A DNA stretch of 64,000 bases from Amycolatopsis sp. CA-126428 (GTDB taxonomy: Bacteria > Actinomycetota > Actinomycetes > Mycobacteriales > Pseudonocardiaceae), in assembly GCF_002904335.1 (NCBI RefSeq), contig NZ_PPHF01000030.1, positions 372,001-436,000 of the forward strand, in the 5' to 3' direction. Both the position numbers and the translations under genes were made by a program. The notes under the pieces are model-generated. The model saw only the letters and a program-made list of their open reading frames with translations. It did no database searches and was not told the DNA's origin. Every line of letters begins with the position of its first letter. The first letter of the stretch is position 1. Below are positions 35,193 to 43,571 of the stretch, one piece after another.

Positions 35193-38100
35193 CGGCGTCT
35201 CCAGCTTGCCGAGCAGCCGCGCCACGTGCGCCTGGACCGTCCGGCGCGGCAGGGACAGCTCGGCCGCGATGTCCGGGTTGGACCGGCCCTCGGCGACCAG
35301 GCCGGCGATGCGGACCTCGATCGGCGTCAGCGACTCCCAGCCGTGGCCCGGCCGGATCGGGGAGAACAGCGCACCCCGGCGCACGCCGAGGCGGCGCAGC
35401 CGGGTTTCCGCGCGCCGCAGGTCCCAGCGCGCCGCCAGCGCCGTGTACAGCTCGGCCGCCTCTTCGAACGCCGCGTGCGCCGCGTCCAGCCGGCCCGCGC
35501 GGGCCAGCAGCACGGCCGCGTCTTCCAGCGCCGAGGCCAGCTCGGGGCGGCGGCCGACCGCGCGGAAGTGCTCGGCCGTGGCCAGCACCGGCGCCGGGTC
35601 CTCGTCGATCAGCCCGCGGCACCACGACGCCGCCGCGTGCGCCCGCGCCGGACTCCGCTCCTTCGCCGCTTCCTCTTCGCACACCGCCAGCGCCCGGCGG
35701 GCGCGGCCGACGTCGTCCTGTTCCATTGCCAGCCGCACGAACGCCGGCAGCCACTGGTGCCGCAGCATCATCGCCGCGTACGTCGGGTTCAGGATCGGCT
35801 CGAGGACGGTCAGCGCGCGGACCCGATCGCCGCGCTGCTCGGCCGCCAGGGCGTCGGCGACGAGCAGGAAGTCGAAGCTCTCGCGCTCGGCGCCGGTCGC
35901 CGGGGCGTACTCCTCCGCCGCGTCGAGGTGGGCCGCCGCCTGGGCCCGGTCGTCGCGGCGGCCCGCGATCAGCGCCGCGACGCCGTGCAGCAGCAGCGCC
36001 GCCGGGCCCGGCTCGCGCAGGCCGTAGAACGTGATCGCCGGGCCGTCCTCGATGACCGTGTCCAGCTCGACCAGGGCCTCGTCCCAGCGGCCTTCCCAGT
36101 ACCGGTGCACCGCGGCGGACACCTGCAGCCCGACCGGCAGCGCGTGCCGCGCGGCGACTTCGCCCGCCGCACGCAGGGCGTCGCCCGCTTCGGCCAGGCG
36201 GTCGAGGTTCTGCAGCGTGAACACGCGGTTGTCGAGCAGGTCCAAGTGCAGGTCGGCCAGTTCGTGTTCGTCGCCGACGGCCTCGATGGCCGCGTCGATG
36301 TGGGCGAGTGCGCGGTCGTGCTCGCGGCGCACCGAATCGACCAGCCACAACGACTGCAGCGCGTGCGCGGTCAGGTAGGGATCGCCGCCGGCGAGCGCTT
36401 TCGTCTCGTGCGCCGTCTGCTCGGCGGTGTCCAAATCGGACAGGCTGCCGCGCCGGAAGTTGGCCAGCAGCTGCCGGTGCTTGACCCGCCAGAGCTCCGG
36501 CACCGCCGGGTCGTCGACCCACGCGGCGAGCGTCGCGACGGCGCCTTCGGTGTCCCCGCGGCGGTGCCGCAGCGCCGCCAGCACGTGCCGCATCTCCTCG
36601 ACGGCGTCCGGTTCGGTGGCGACGTCGAGGGCTTGCCGCGTCAGGGTTTCCGGGCTGCGCTCCAGCCGGAACAGCACCTTGACCAGGGCGACCAGCAGCG
36701 TCTCGCGGCGCGGATCGGTGGCGGAGCACGCGGTCAGCGCGCGTTCCAGCAGCTCGACGGCGATCAGCGGGGCCCGGGTCGAGACGACCGCGTGGTGCGC
36801 GGCGAGCCAGTCCAGCACCCATTCGTCCACTGTGGCCGGTGCCGCCACCAGCTGCTCGGCGACGCGCTTGACCGGCGCGCCGATGCCGGCGAGTGCCTCG
36901 GCGGCCTGCCGGTGCAGCGCCGCCCGCGTCCCGGCCAGCAGCCGGTCGTACAGCGCCTGGCGCAGCAAGGGGTGCCGGAACGCCAGCTGCGTCCCGGTGT
37001 CGATCAGGACGTTCGCCGCGACGGCTTCTTCCAGCGGCGCCAGCAGGTCGGACGGCCGGGTGCCGAGCACCGCGGCGACGTCGCCGACGGCGAATTCCAT
37101 GCCCAGCAGCGCACCCCAGCGCAGGACTTCCTGCGTCCGCGCGGTCAGGAAGTCCAGCCGCCGGTCGACCGCGGCGACCACCGAGCGCGGTGCTTCGAAC
37201 TCCGCCGGGTCGTCGACGTCGGCTTGGCCGTCGCTCACCGCGACCGCGCCCGCCCGGCGCAGGACGTCGACCATTTCCTTGACGTACAACGGGTTTCCGG
37301 CACCGCGGGCGGCCAGCTCGCGCAGCCCCGGCCCGGGCGCCGCCCCGAGCTGGTCCTCGATCAGCCGGCCGACGTCTTCGCCGGTCAGCGGCCCGAGGTC
37401 GAGCACGACCCCGTCCCGGGCCTGGACGCCGCGCCGCAGCTGGGCCAGTTCGGCGCGGTCCGGCGCCGGGCGAGTGGCGGCGACCAGCAGCAGCGGCAGC
37501 TGCCGGGTCGCGGCGCAGAGCCGGTGCCAGACCAGCACGGAAGCTTCGTCGGCCCACTGCAGGTCGTCGAGCACCAGTACCTGCGGCGACTGCGCGCAGA
37601 GCTCGTCGACCAGCGCCAGCAGCCGGTCGACGGCGCCGAGCACCGGGTCGGCCGGCCCCCAGCTGCGCCGCGCCGGGCCCTCGCCCGCGAGTTCCTTCGC
37701 CACCCGCGCGCGCCGCGGGTCCGGGGAATGGGCGTCGATCGCCAGGCATTCCAGCACGACCTGCAGCGGGAACCGGGTGCTCAGCTCGTCGGCGGCCGCC
37801 CAGAGCCGCTGGAAGCCGGGGCCGTCCGGCAGCGAGGTGGTGAGCAGCTCGGACTTGCCGATCCCGGCGTCCCCTTCGATCCAGACGGCCCGGCCGCGCC
37901 CGGCCCGGACATCGGCGACGAGCTCGGCGAGCCGCGCGGTCTCGGCTTCCCGGCCGAACAGCCGGTGCCCGTTGACCACGACCGGCGCCGCGGGCGCGTC
38001 GAGGGCGGCGTCCTGGGCGAGGATCTGCCGCTGGAGCCGCTGCATAGCGGGCCCGGGTTCGACGCCGAGCTCCGCGACGAGCGTGGCGCGGGCGTCGCGG

Positions 38101-38780
38101 AAGACGTCGAGGGCATCGGCGGGCCGTCCGCTGCGGTAGAGGGCGAGCATGAGCGATTCCCGCAGCGACTCGCGCAGCGGGTGCTCGCCGGCCAGCACGG
38201 CCAGCTCCGGCGCGAGGTCGAGGTGCCCCCCGAGGGCGAGCACGGCTTCGGCACGCCGCTCGAGCGTGTTCAGCCGGAGTTCGGCGAGGTATTCGCGGTG
38301 CCGCTCGGCGAACCCGCCGGGGACCCCGGAAAGGGCCTCGCCCTGCCAGAGCGCGAGAGCGTCGTCCAGTTCGGTGACCGCGGCCCGCGGATCACCCCGC
38401 TCGAGGTGCCGCTGCGCGCGTTCGCGGTGCCGTTCGAACAGGGCCGCGTCGAGCGCGTCTTCGCCGAGGAGCAGGGAGTAGCCGGCGGGATCGGAGACGA
38501 GGACGCTGGCCGCCGACCAGCGCGACCGGTCCGGTTCGAGGGCGCGGCGGAGCCCGGAGACGTAGGTGTGGACGCTGCCTTCGACGCTCGCGGGCGCGGA
38601 ATCGCCCCAGACGCCGGCGATCAGTTCGGCCCGCGGAACCGGCCGGCCGGAATTGACCGCGAGCACCGCGAAGATGGCACGCTGACGGGCGGGGCCGAGG
38701 CCGATCTCGGCCGCCCCGCGCCAGGCCCGCAGCGGGCCGAGCACGCCCACCCGCAGGCCGGGTTCCGCATCCCCTGGCAT
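35151..38780 (-). CDS. Giant regulator: SARP domain, AAA ATPase, TPR, LuxR HTH
   Basis: 1209 residues from ATG 38780. Order: winged helix (RVGVLGPLRAWRGAAEIGLGPARQR, ~8-100), BTAD (~105-255), ATPase with Walker A GDAGIGKSE (~300) and Walker B LVLDDLQWAD, helical/TPR region (~600-1130), and C-terminal LuxR helix-turn-helix LTPIEVRIAGLVAEGRSNPDIAAELSLPRRTVQAHVARLLGKL. It therefore has DNA-binding domains at both ends, joining the SARP and LAL classes. It probably activates secondary metabolism or sugar genes in response to ATP and a ligand. Paralogue of the next gene. Confidence 0.92.
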   Translation of the reverse strand: MPGDAEPGLRVGVLGPLRAWRGAAEIGLGPARQRAIFAVLAVNSGRPVPRAELIAGVWGDSAPASVEGSVHTYVSGLRRALEPDRSRWSAASVLVSDPAGYSLLLGEDALDAALFERHRERAQRHLERGDPRAAVTELDDALALWQGEALSGVPGGFAERHREYLAELRLNTLERRAEAVLALGGHLDLAPELAVLAGEHPLRESLRESLMLALYRSGRPADALDVFRDARATLVAELGVEPGPAMQRLQRQILAQDAALDAPAAPVVVNGHRLFGREAETARLAELVADVRAGRGRAVWIEGDAGIGKSELLTTSLPDGPGFQRLWAAADELSTRFPLQVVLECLAIDAHSPDPRRARVAKELAGEGPARRSWGPADPVLGAVDRLLALVDELCAQSPQVLVLDDLQWADEASVLVWHRLCAATRQLPLLLVAATRPAPDRAELAQLRRGVQARDGVVLDLGPLTGEDVGRLIEDQLGAAPGPGLRELAARGAGNPLYVKEMVDVLRRAGAVAVSDGQADVDDPAEFEAPRSVVAAVDRRLDFLTARTQEVLRWGALLGMEFAVGDVAAVLGTRPSDLLAPLEEAVAANVLIDTGTQLAFRHPLLRQALYDRLLAGTRAALHRQAAEALAGIGAPVKRVAEQLVAAPATVDEWVLDWLAAHHAVVSTRAPLIAVELLERALTACSATDPRRETLLVALVKVLFRLERSPETLTRQALDVATEPDAVEEMRHVLAALRHRRGDTEGAVATLAAWVDDPAVPELWRVKHRQLLANFRRGSLSDLDTAEQTAHETKALAGGDPYLTAHALQSLWLVDSVRREHDRALAHIDAAIEAVGDEHELADLHLDLLDNRVFTLQNLDRLAEAGDALRAAGEVAARHALPVGLQVSAAVHRYWEGRWDEALVELDTVIEDGPAITFYGLREPGPAALLLHGVAALIAGRRDDRAQAAAHLDAAEEYAPATGAERESFDFLLVADALAAEQRGDRVRALTVLEPILNPTYAAMMLRHQWLPAFVRLAMEQDDVGRARRALAVCEEEAAKERSPARAHAAASWCRGLIDEDPAPVLATAEHFRAVGRRPELASALEDAAVLLARAGRLDAAHAAFEEAAELYTALAARWDLRRAETRLRRLGVRRGALFSPIRPGHGWESLTPIEVRIAGLVAEGRSNPDIAAELSLPRRTVQAHVARLLGKLETPSRSGVADAFRRRS

Positions 38781-38902
38781 GTCGCTGCCGTCCCCTCTGG
38801 GGCGTGCGCCCCAGACCCCTTTCCCCCAGGGACATCTCGGTACCGGCTACTCCGATGACCTTACCGACGTGGCAACCCCTCCCGAGGTTGCGCGGCCACC
38901 CC

Positions 38903-38948
38903 GTCGTGAGTGGTAAGGCGGGTTCCAACCCGCCTTACCACTCACGAC
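38903..38948. terminator. Palindrome, copy 2 of the repeated element
   Basis: Perfect 22-nt arms (38903-38924 and 38927-38948) around CC. Relative to the 8.2-kb copy, one T in the left arm is G and the paired A in the right arm is C, so pairing is kept. It lies 10 nt after the stop of the upstream SARP gene. Acts as terminator and/or dispersed element. Confidence 0.75.
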
Positions 38949-38957
38949 CCCGGCAGG

Positions 38958-41900
38958 TCATTGCCCGGCAGTGGCTCGCGATCTCGCCGCGGGTGCCCGC
39001 CGGATGCCGAACGGCCCCATCCGGGCTTCCGCGCGCCGCACGTCCCACACCGCGCCCATCTCCGTGTACGCCGTCAACGCGGCCCGGAACGCCGTCCGCG
39101 CCTCCGTCAGCTCGCCCGACTCCGCCAGCAGGATCGCCGCGTCCTCGGTGGCCTTCGCGTGCTTGAGCAGCCGGCCGGCCACCCGGTAGTGCCCGGCCGC
39201 CGTCAGGACCGGCCCCGGGTCACCGGCCGCCAGACCTCGGCAGTGCGCGGCCGCCGCCGCGTGGGCCGGCGGAACCTCTCCCTCGGGCTCGAGCAGGCGC
39301 AACGCCTCCTGCACCCGCCGGCGGTCGCCGAGGGACAAGGCGAGCCGGACCAGGTCGGGGAGCCACTGGTACCGCGCCGCCGGGGGGTGGTTGTCCTCCA
39401 GCAGGGGCAGCAACGCCGTCAGGGCCGCCTCCGGCCTGCCCTCCTGCTCCGCCAGCAGGGCCCGCGCCGCGAGCAGAAAGTCTCCGCCGTCCGGCTCCAG
39501 GCCCGGTGGCCACTCCCGGCGGTCGGCCGCGTCCAGGTGCGTCCTCGCCTGCCCCGGTTCGGCGCGGTGCCCGGCGATCAGCGCGCCGACGCCGTGGACC
39601 AGCAGGGCCGAGCCCGGGCTGCGCAGGACGTAGGACGCCGTCTCGGCGCCGTCGCGGATCACCGCGTCCAGCTCGGCCAGTGCCGCCGGCCAGCGGCCCA
39701 GCCAGTAGTAGTGCACCGCGCCGGCCAGGTGCATTTCGCCCGGCACCGCGCGGGTCGCGGCGATCCGGCGGGCGGCGTCGAGCGGTTCGGCGGCGTCGTC
39801 GAGGCTGTCGAGGTTCGGCACGGTCAGGGCCGCGTCGTCCAGCGGGTGCAGCCCGGCCGGTGCCAGCGCCGTCTCGTCGCCGAGCTTCTCCAGCGTCGCC
39901 AGCAGCGCCTCGTGCCGCCCGCGCCACATCTCCGGGACGTCGGTGTCGTCGAGGGTCCGCTTCAGCTCGGCGGTCGCCTCGGCGAAGTCGCCGCGGCGGT
40001 AGTAGACGTAGGCCAGGATCCAGCGCATCTCGGCCGCGCGCCTGCTGTCCGACGTCCGCGCGACGACCGAGCGCGCCTCGGCTTCGGGCTCCCGGCCGAG
40101 CCAGAACAGCAGCCGGGCCAGCGTCGCGGTCAGCGTCTCCCGCGCGTCCGGCGGCAACGTCCCCTGGGTGACGGCGTGGCGCAGCAGGTCGACCGCGACC
40201 CGCGGGGTCTCGGTGGCGACCGTCCCGATGTGCTCCAGCAGCCACCCGGTGACCCACGGGTCCACCTGTGCGGGCGCGGCGGCGAGCTGCTCGGCGACGC
40301 GTTCCGCGGGCGCGCCCGCGGCGGCGAACGCCTCGGCCAGCTGCCGGTGCAGCGCGACCCGCATCGCGGCGGGCGTCTTTTCGTAGAGCACCCGGCGCAC
40401 CAGCGGGTGCCGGAAGGCCAGCCGGTCGCCCGATTCGACCAGCACCCCGGACGTGATCGCCTCGTCGACCGCGCCGACCAGCGCCGTCGGCGGCCGCTCG
40501 GTGGCGACGGCGATGTCCGCCAGCGAGAACTCGGGCCCCAGCAGCGCGGCCCAGCGCAGGGTGTCGCGGGTTCCGCTGGAGAGGAAGTTGAGGTACAGCG
40601 TGATCCGCGAGCCCAGCGGCGGCGGGATCGTCTGGGACGCGTTGCCGTCCAGGTGCGCGTGGACGCCGTCGAGCACGATCATCGACTGGACGAGCAGCGT
40701 CTCGACGATTTCCCTTACATAGCGCGGGTTTCCGGCCGCGTAGGAGACGAGCAGCTGCAGCCCGGGGCCGGGTGGCGCGCCGGCCAGCTCGGTGGCCAGC
40801 TCGCGGGTGGCGTCCTCGGTCAGCGGCGGCAGGACCAGGACGGTGGTGTCATCGTTGTCAAGCTCGGCCCGCAGGTCGTCGAGCGCGGCCGGTCGCGGCA
40901 CCGGACGGCAGGCGCCGACGAGCAGCAGCGGCAGCTGCCGCGTCTCCCGGCTCAGGTAGCGCCAGGCGCGCAGCGTGGTGTCGTCGGCCCACTGCAGGTC
41001 GTCGACCACGAGCACGAGCGGCGCCTCCGCGCACAGCTCGCGGACCAGCCCGAGCACGTCGTCGACGGGATCCTCGCCGGACTGCCCGGTGAGCCGCGCG
41101 GCCAGCGCGGCCCGGCGTTCGTCGGTGGCGCGCGGGTGCACGCCCAGCGCGTCGAGCAGCGGCCGCAGGGAGAACCGCTGGTCCAGCGCGTCCGCGGCGG
41201 CGAAGGCCGGATGGAAATCGCGCGCCGCGGCGAGGAGTTCGGCGAGCAGGGCGGTCCGGCCGCTGCCCGGCTCGCCGTCCAGCCACACCGAGCGCCCCAC
41301 CCCGGCACCGAGGCCGACGACGGCTTCGTGCAGCCGGTCGAGTTCGGCCGCCCGGCCGGCGAAGATCTCCGCCCGCTCCGGCAGCGCCGCCGCCGGCATC
41401 CGCGCCGGTCGCGACGGTGGGGGTTTCGGCTGCGGTGCCGCGGCGGGCTTCTCCAGCAGTTCGTCGTGCAGCCGCCGCAGGGCCGGCCCGGGTTCGGTGC
41501 CCGACGACTCGACGAGCCGGTCGCGGACGTCGGCGTAGACCGCGATCGCCTCGGTCCGCCGTCCGGCCCGGACGAGGGCCCGCATGAGCAGGCCGCGCAA
41601 CGTCTCGCGGAACGGGTGCTCGCGGGTCAGCGCGGTCAGTTCGGCGACGAGTTCGGTGTGCCCACCCGATTCCAGCACGACCTCGGCGCGCCGCTCGGTG
41701 GTCGCGAGCCGGACCTCGGTGAGCCGGGCGCGCTGGGCGGCGGCGAAGGGCCCGGGCAGGCCGGACAGCGGGACGCCGTGCCAGAGCCCCAGAGCTTCGT
41801 CGAAGGCCTCGCGGGCCCCGCGGAGATCGCCCGCCGCGTGCCGGCGTTGCGCCTGCTCGCGCAGGGCTTCGAACCGGTGGACGTCGATCGCTTCGGCGTC

Positions 41901-42215
41901 GAGGCGCAGCGAATAGCCCGAACCGATCGACGCGAGCAGCTGCGGGCCCTCGCCCTTGACCCGGCCGGGTTCGAGCGCGCGGCGCAGCCCGGAGACGTAG
42001 GTGTAAATGGAGCCCTGTGCGCTCTGCGGCGGCGCCTCGCCCCAGACGGCGTCGATCAGCTCCTCGCGCGAAACCGTGCGGTTCGGGTACATCGCCAGTG
42101 CGGCGAGGACCGTACGGCGGTGCGCGGAGCCGAGGTCGAGCTCCGTATCGCCCTGCCAGGCTTTCAGCGGGCCCAGCAGCTGGAGTCTCGGTGCGGAGCC
42201 GTCCGCGGCCGACAT
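38958..42215 (-). CDS. SARP-ATPase-TPR regulator without LuxR domain
   Basis: 1085 residues from ATG 42215 (AAGGGAG upstream). Winged helix (RLQLLGPLKAWQGDTELDLGSAHRR), BTAD, ATPase and TPR region in the same order as its neighbour at 35151, clearly a tandem duplication. Two changes stand out: Walker A reads GEPGSGRT, with Arg in place of the ATP-binding Lys, while Walker B VVDDLQWADD is kept; and the C-terminal LuxR domain is missing (ends RAPAARSRATAGQ). ATP binding may be weak or regulated differently. Confidence 0.9.
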   Translation of the reverse strand: MSAADGSAPRLQLLGPLKAWQGDTELDLGSAHRRTVLAALAMYPNRTVSREELIDAVWGEAPPQSAQGSIYTYVSGLRRALEPGRVKGEGPQLLASIGSGYSLRLDAEAIDVHRFEALREQAQRRHAAGDLRGAREAFDEALGLWHGVPLSGLPGPFAAAQRARLTEVRLATTERRAEVVLESGGHTELVAELTALTREHPFRETLRGLLMRALVRAGRRTEAIAVYADVRDRLVESSGTEPGPALRRLHDELLEKPAAAPQPKPPPSRPARMPAAALPERAEIFAGRAAELDRLHEAVVGLGAGVGRSVWLDGEPGSGRTALLAELLAAARDFHPAFAAADALDQRFSLRPLLDALGVHPRATDERRAALAARLTGQSGEDPVDDVLGLVRELCAEAPLVLVVDDLQWADDTTLRAWRYLSRETRQLPLLLVGACRPVPRPAALDDLRAELDNDDTTVLVLPPLTEDATRELATELAGAPPGPGLQLLVSYAAGNPRYVREIVETLLVQSMIVLDGVHAHLDGNASQTIPPPLGSRITLYLNFLSSGTRDTLRWAALLGPEFSLADIAVATERPPTALVGAVDEAITSGVLVESGDRLAFRHPLVRRVLYEKTPAAMRVALHRQLAEAFAAAGAPAERVAEQLAAAPAQVDPWVTGWLLEHIGTVATETPRVAVDLLRHAVTQGTLPPDARETLTATLARLLFWLGREPEAEARSVVARTSDSRRAAEMRWILAYVYYRRGDFAEATAELKRTLDDTDVPEMWRGRHEALLATLEKLGDETALAPAGLHPLDDAALTVPNLDSLDDAAEPLDAARRIAATRAVPGEMHLAGAVHYYWLGRWPAALAELDAVIRDGAETASYVLRSPGSALLVHGVGALIAGHRAEPGQARTHLDAADRREWPPGLEPDGGDFLLAARALLAEQEGRPEAALTALLPLLEDNHPPAARYQWLPDLVRLALSLGDRRRVQEALRLLEPEGEVPPAHAAAAAHCRGLAAGDPGPVLTAAGHYRVAGRLLKHAKATEDAAILLAESGELTEARTAFRAALTAYTEMGAVWDVRRAEARMGPFGIRRAPAARSRATAGQ

Positions 42216-42386
42216 CGGTCTCCCTTCGTGCGTGAACGAATCGTCACGCGCCGGATGCCTGCCGTGAGCATACGCGGACGCCGTGAACCGGCAGGCAAGG
42301 ATGGCGGACATTCGGGCAACGGCACCCGGCTGGGGTTCCGCGCCGCCACCGGGTGCGCCACCCTCGGGGAGCCGGAGAGGAGCGCG

Positions 42387-42632
42387 ATGCCGACCGAAGA
42401 CATGCAGCGGGCCGCCGCCTGCTTCGCCTCCGCCCTCGAAGGCGCCCGGTCCCGCCTGCGCGACGTCAACAGCGAGATGGCGATGGCGCAGGCGTCGTGG
42501 CGCGGTGAGGCATCGGTGCGGTTCGGCCAGGCGATGAACGACTGGGAGCAGGAGTTCGACGTGATCCTTTCGCGGCTGGCGGAGCTGCTGGAGACGACCG
42601 GCGGCCCGATGCCGCGGCCGCGCCTGCCGTGA
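42387..42632 (+). CDS. WXG100-family protein (EsxA/B-like)
   Basis: 81 residues; ATG 42387 with GAGAGGAG upstream. Two helices joined by a turn with Trp-Arg-Gly (AQASWRGEASVRFG), the WxG signature of type VII secretion substrates. Overlaps the next start by 4 nt (GTGA). No type VII machinery gene is in the window. Confidence 0.8.
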   Translation: MPTEDMQRAAACFASALEGARSRLRDVNSEMAMAQASWRGEASVRFGQAMNDWEQEFDVILSRLAELLETTGGPMPRPRLP

Positions 42633-42874
42633 CCCGGCTCGACTTCCGGTTCGCCGATCTGGTGCTGGACCGGATGGGGGCGATCACCGGTGAGCTCGGC
42701 GAGCTGCTGGCCGACCTGGAGGCCCGGGTCGAGCCGGAGCTGGCGGGCTGGACCCCGGAGGCGCGAGAGGAGTACTGGCGCGCCAAGCGCGACTGGGCCC
42801 GCGCGGCCGGCCGGATGCCCGGGTGCCTGGAGCGGGCGCGGGCGGCGTTCGGGGAGCTGTCTTCACGGGCGTGA
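42629..42874 (+). CDS. Probable WXG100-like partner protein
   Basis: 81 residues from GTG 42629. All-helical, same length as the preceding protein, with a degenerate turn (LAGWTPEAREEYW) where WxG is expected. WXG100 proteins are commonly encoded in pairs and form heterodimers, so this is the likely partner. Its stop overlaps the inverted repeat before the NarL-type regulator. Confidence 0.65.
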   Translation: MTRLDFRFADLVLDRMGAITGELGELLADLEARVEPELAGWTPEAREEYWRAKRDWARAAGRMPGCLERARAAFGELSSRA

Positions 42875-42898
42875 AGACGGAATAGGGAAGGCGTGAAG
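42861..42898. promoter_or_regulatory. Inverted repeat plus extra half-site upstream of NarL-type regulator 2
   Basis: CTTCAC (42861-42866) and GTGAAG (42871-42876), plus GTGAAG at 42893-42898. It matches the arrangement at 30123-30169; the distance from the second to the third element is 22 nt here and 32 nt there, a difference of about one DNA turn. Confidence 0.55.
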
Positions 42899-42920
42899 AC
42901 ACGCCGTCCACACTGCGCCC

Positions 42921-43523
42921 ATGAAGCCCGTCGAAGTGAGCGTCCTCGCCTCGGACCCGATCACACACGCCGGCGCGGTGAGCCTGCTGGACAACCATCC
43001 CGACGTCCGGCTGACCGACCTGGTGCCGGACGTGCTGCTGGTGATGGAGGACCACGTCACCGAGGCCGTCCTGGGCGAGATCCGGGCGGCCAAGGCGTCC
43101 CACGTCGTGCTGGTCGTCGAGCACTTCCGCGAAAGCGACCTGATGGCGGCGCTGGAGTGCGGCGTGGTGGCGATCCTGCCGCGCCGCGAGACGGGCGGCG
43201 CCGAGCTGCTGACGGCGGTGCTCGCCGCGGGCGACGGCACCGCCCACCTGCCGCCGCGGCTGCAGGGCGCGCTGCTCGCGCAGGTGCAGCGGATGCGCAA
43301 GGACGTCCTGGAGCCGAACGGTCTCACGCTGTCGGGGCTGGCCGCCCGCGAGTGCGACGTGCTGCGGCTGGTCGCCGAGGGGTTCGGCACCGAGGAGATC
43401 GCGGCCAAGCTGTGTTACTCGGAGCGGACCGTGAAGAACGTCCTCTACGGCCTGATGACGCGCTGCGGCCTGAACAACCGCGCCCACGCCGTCGCCTACG
43501 CCCTGCGAGCCGGCGCAATCTGA
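42921..43523 (+). CDS. NarL/LuxR-type orphan regulator 2
   Basis: 200 residues from ATG 42921. Degenerate receiver-like N-terminus (VEVSVLASDPITHAGAVSLLDNHPDVRL, no clear phosphorylation Asp) and LuxR helix-turn-helix SGLAARECDVLRLVAEGFGTEEIAAKLCYSERTVKNVLYGLMTRCGL. Strongly similar in the C-terminal half to the regulator at 30224, down to CYSERTVKNV and the RAGAI end. Located just after the WXG100 pair; its targets may include that pair or itself, given the upstream repeat. No sensor kinase nearby. Confidence 0.85.
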   Translation: MKPVEVSVLASDPITHAGAVSLLDNHPDVRLTDLVPDVLLVMEDHVTEAVLGEIRAAKASHVVLVVEHFRESDLMAALECGVVAILPRRETGGAELLTAVLAAGDGTAHLPPRLQGALLAQVQRMRKDVLEPNGLTLSGLAARECDVLRLVAEGFGTEEIAAKLCYSERTVKNVLYGLMTRCGLNNRAHAVAYALRAGAI

Positions 43524-43571
43524 GACGTTTTCTTTGCCACTGTCACCTTTTCGTGGGCTAGGGTCGCGATC

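Noticed and set aside
42256..42297. TGCCTGCC/GGCAGGCA inverted repeat between the SARP and WXG100 genes
   Set aside because: Arms only 8 nt with a 26-nt gap in GC-rich DNA; could easily be chance.
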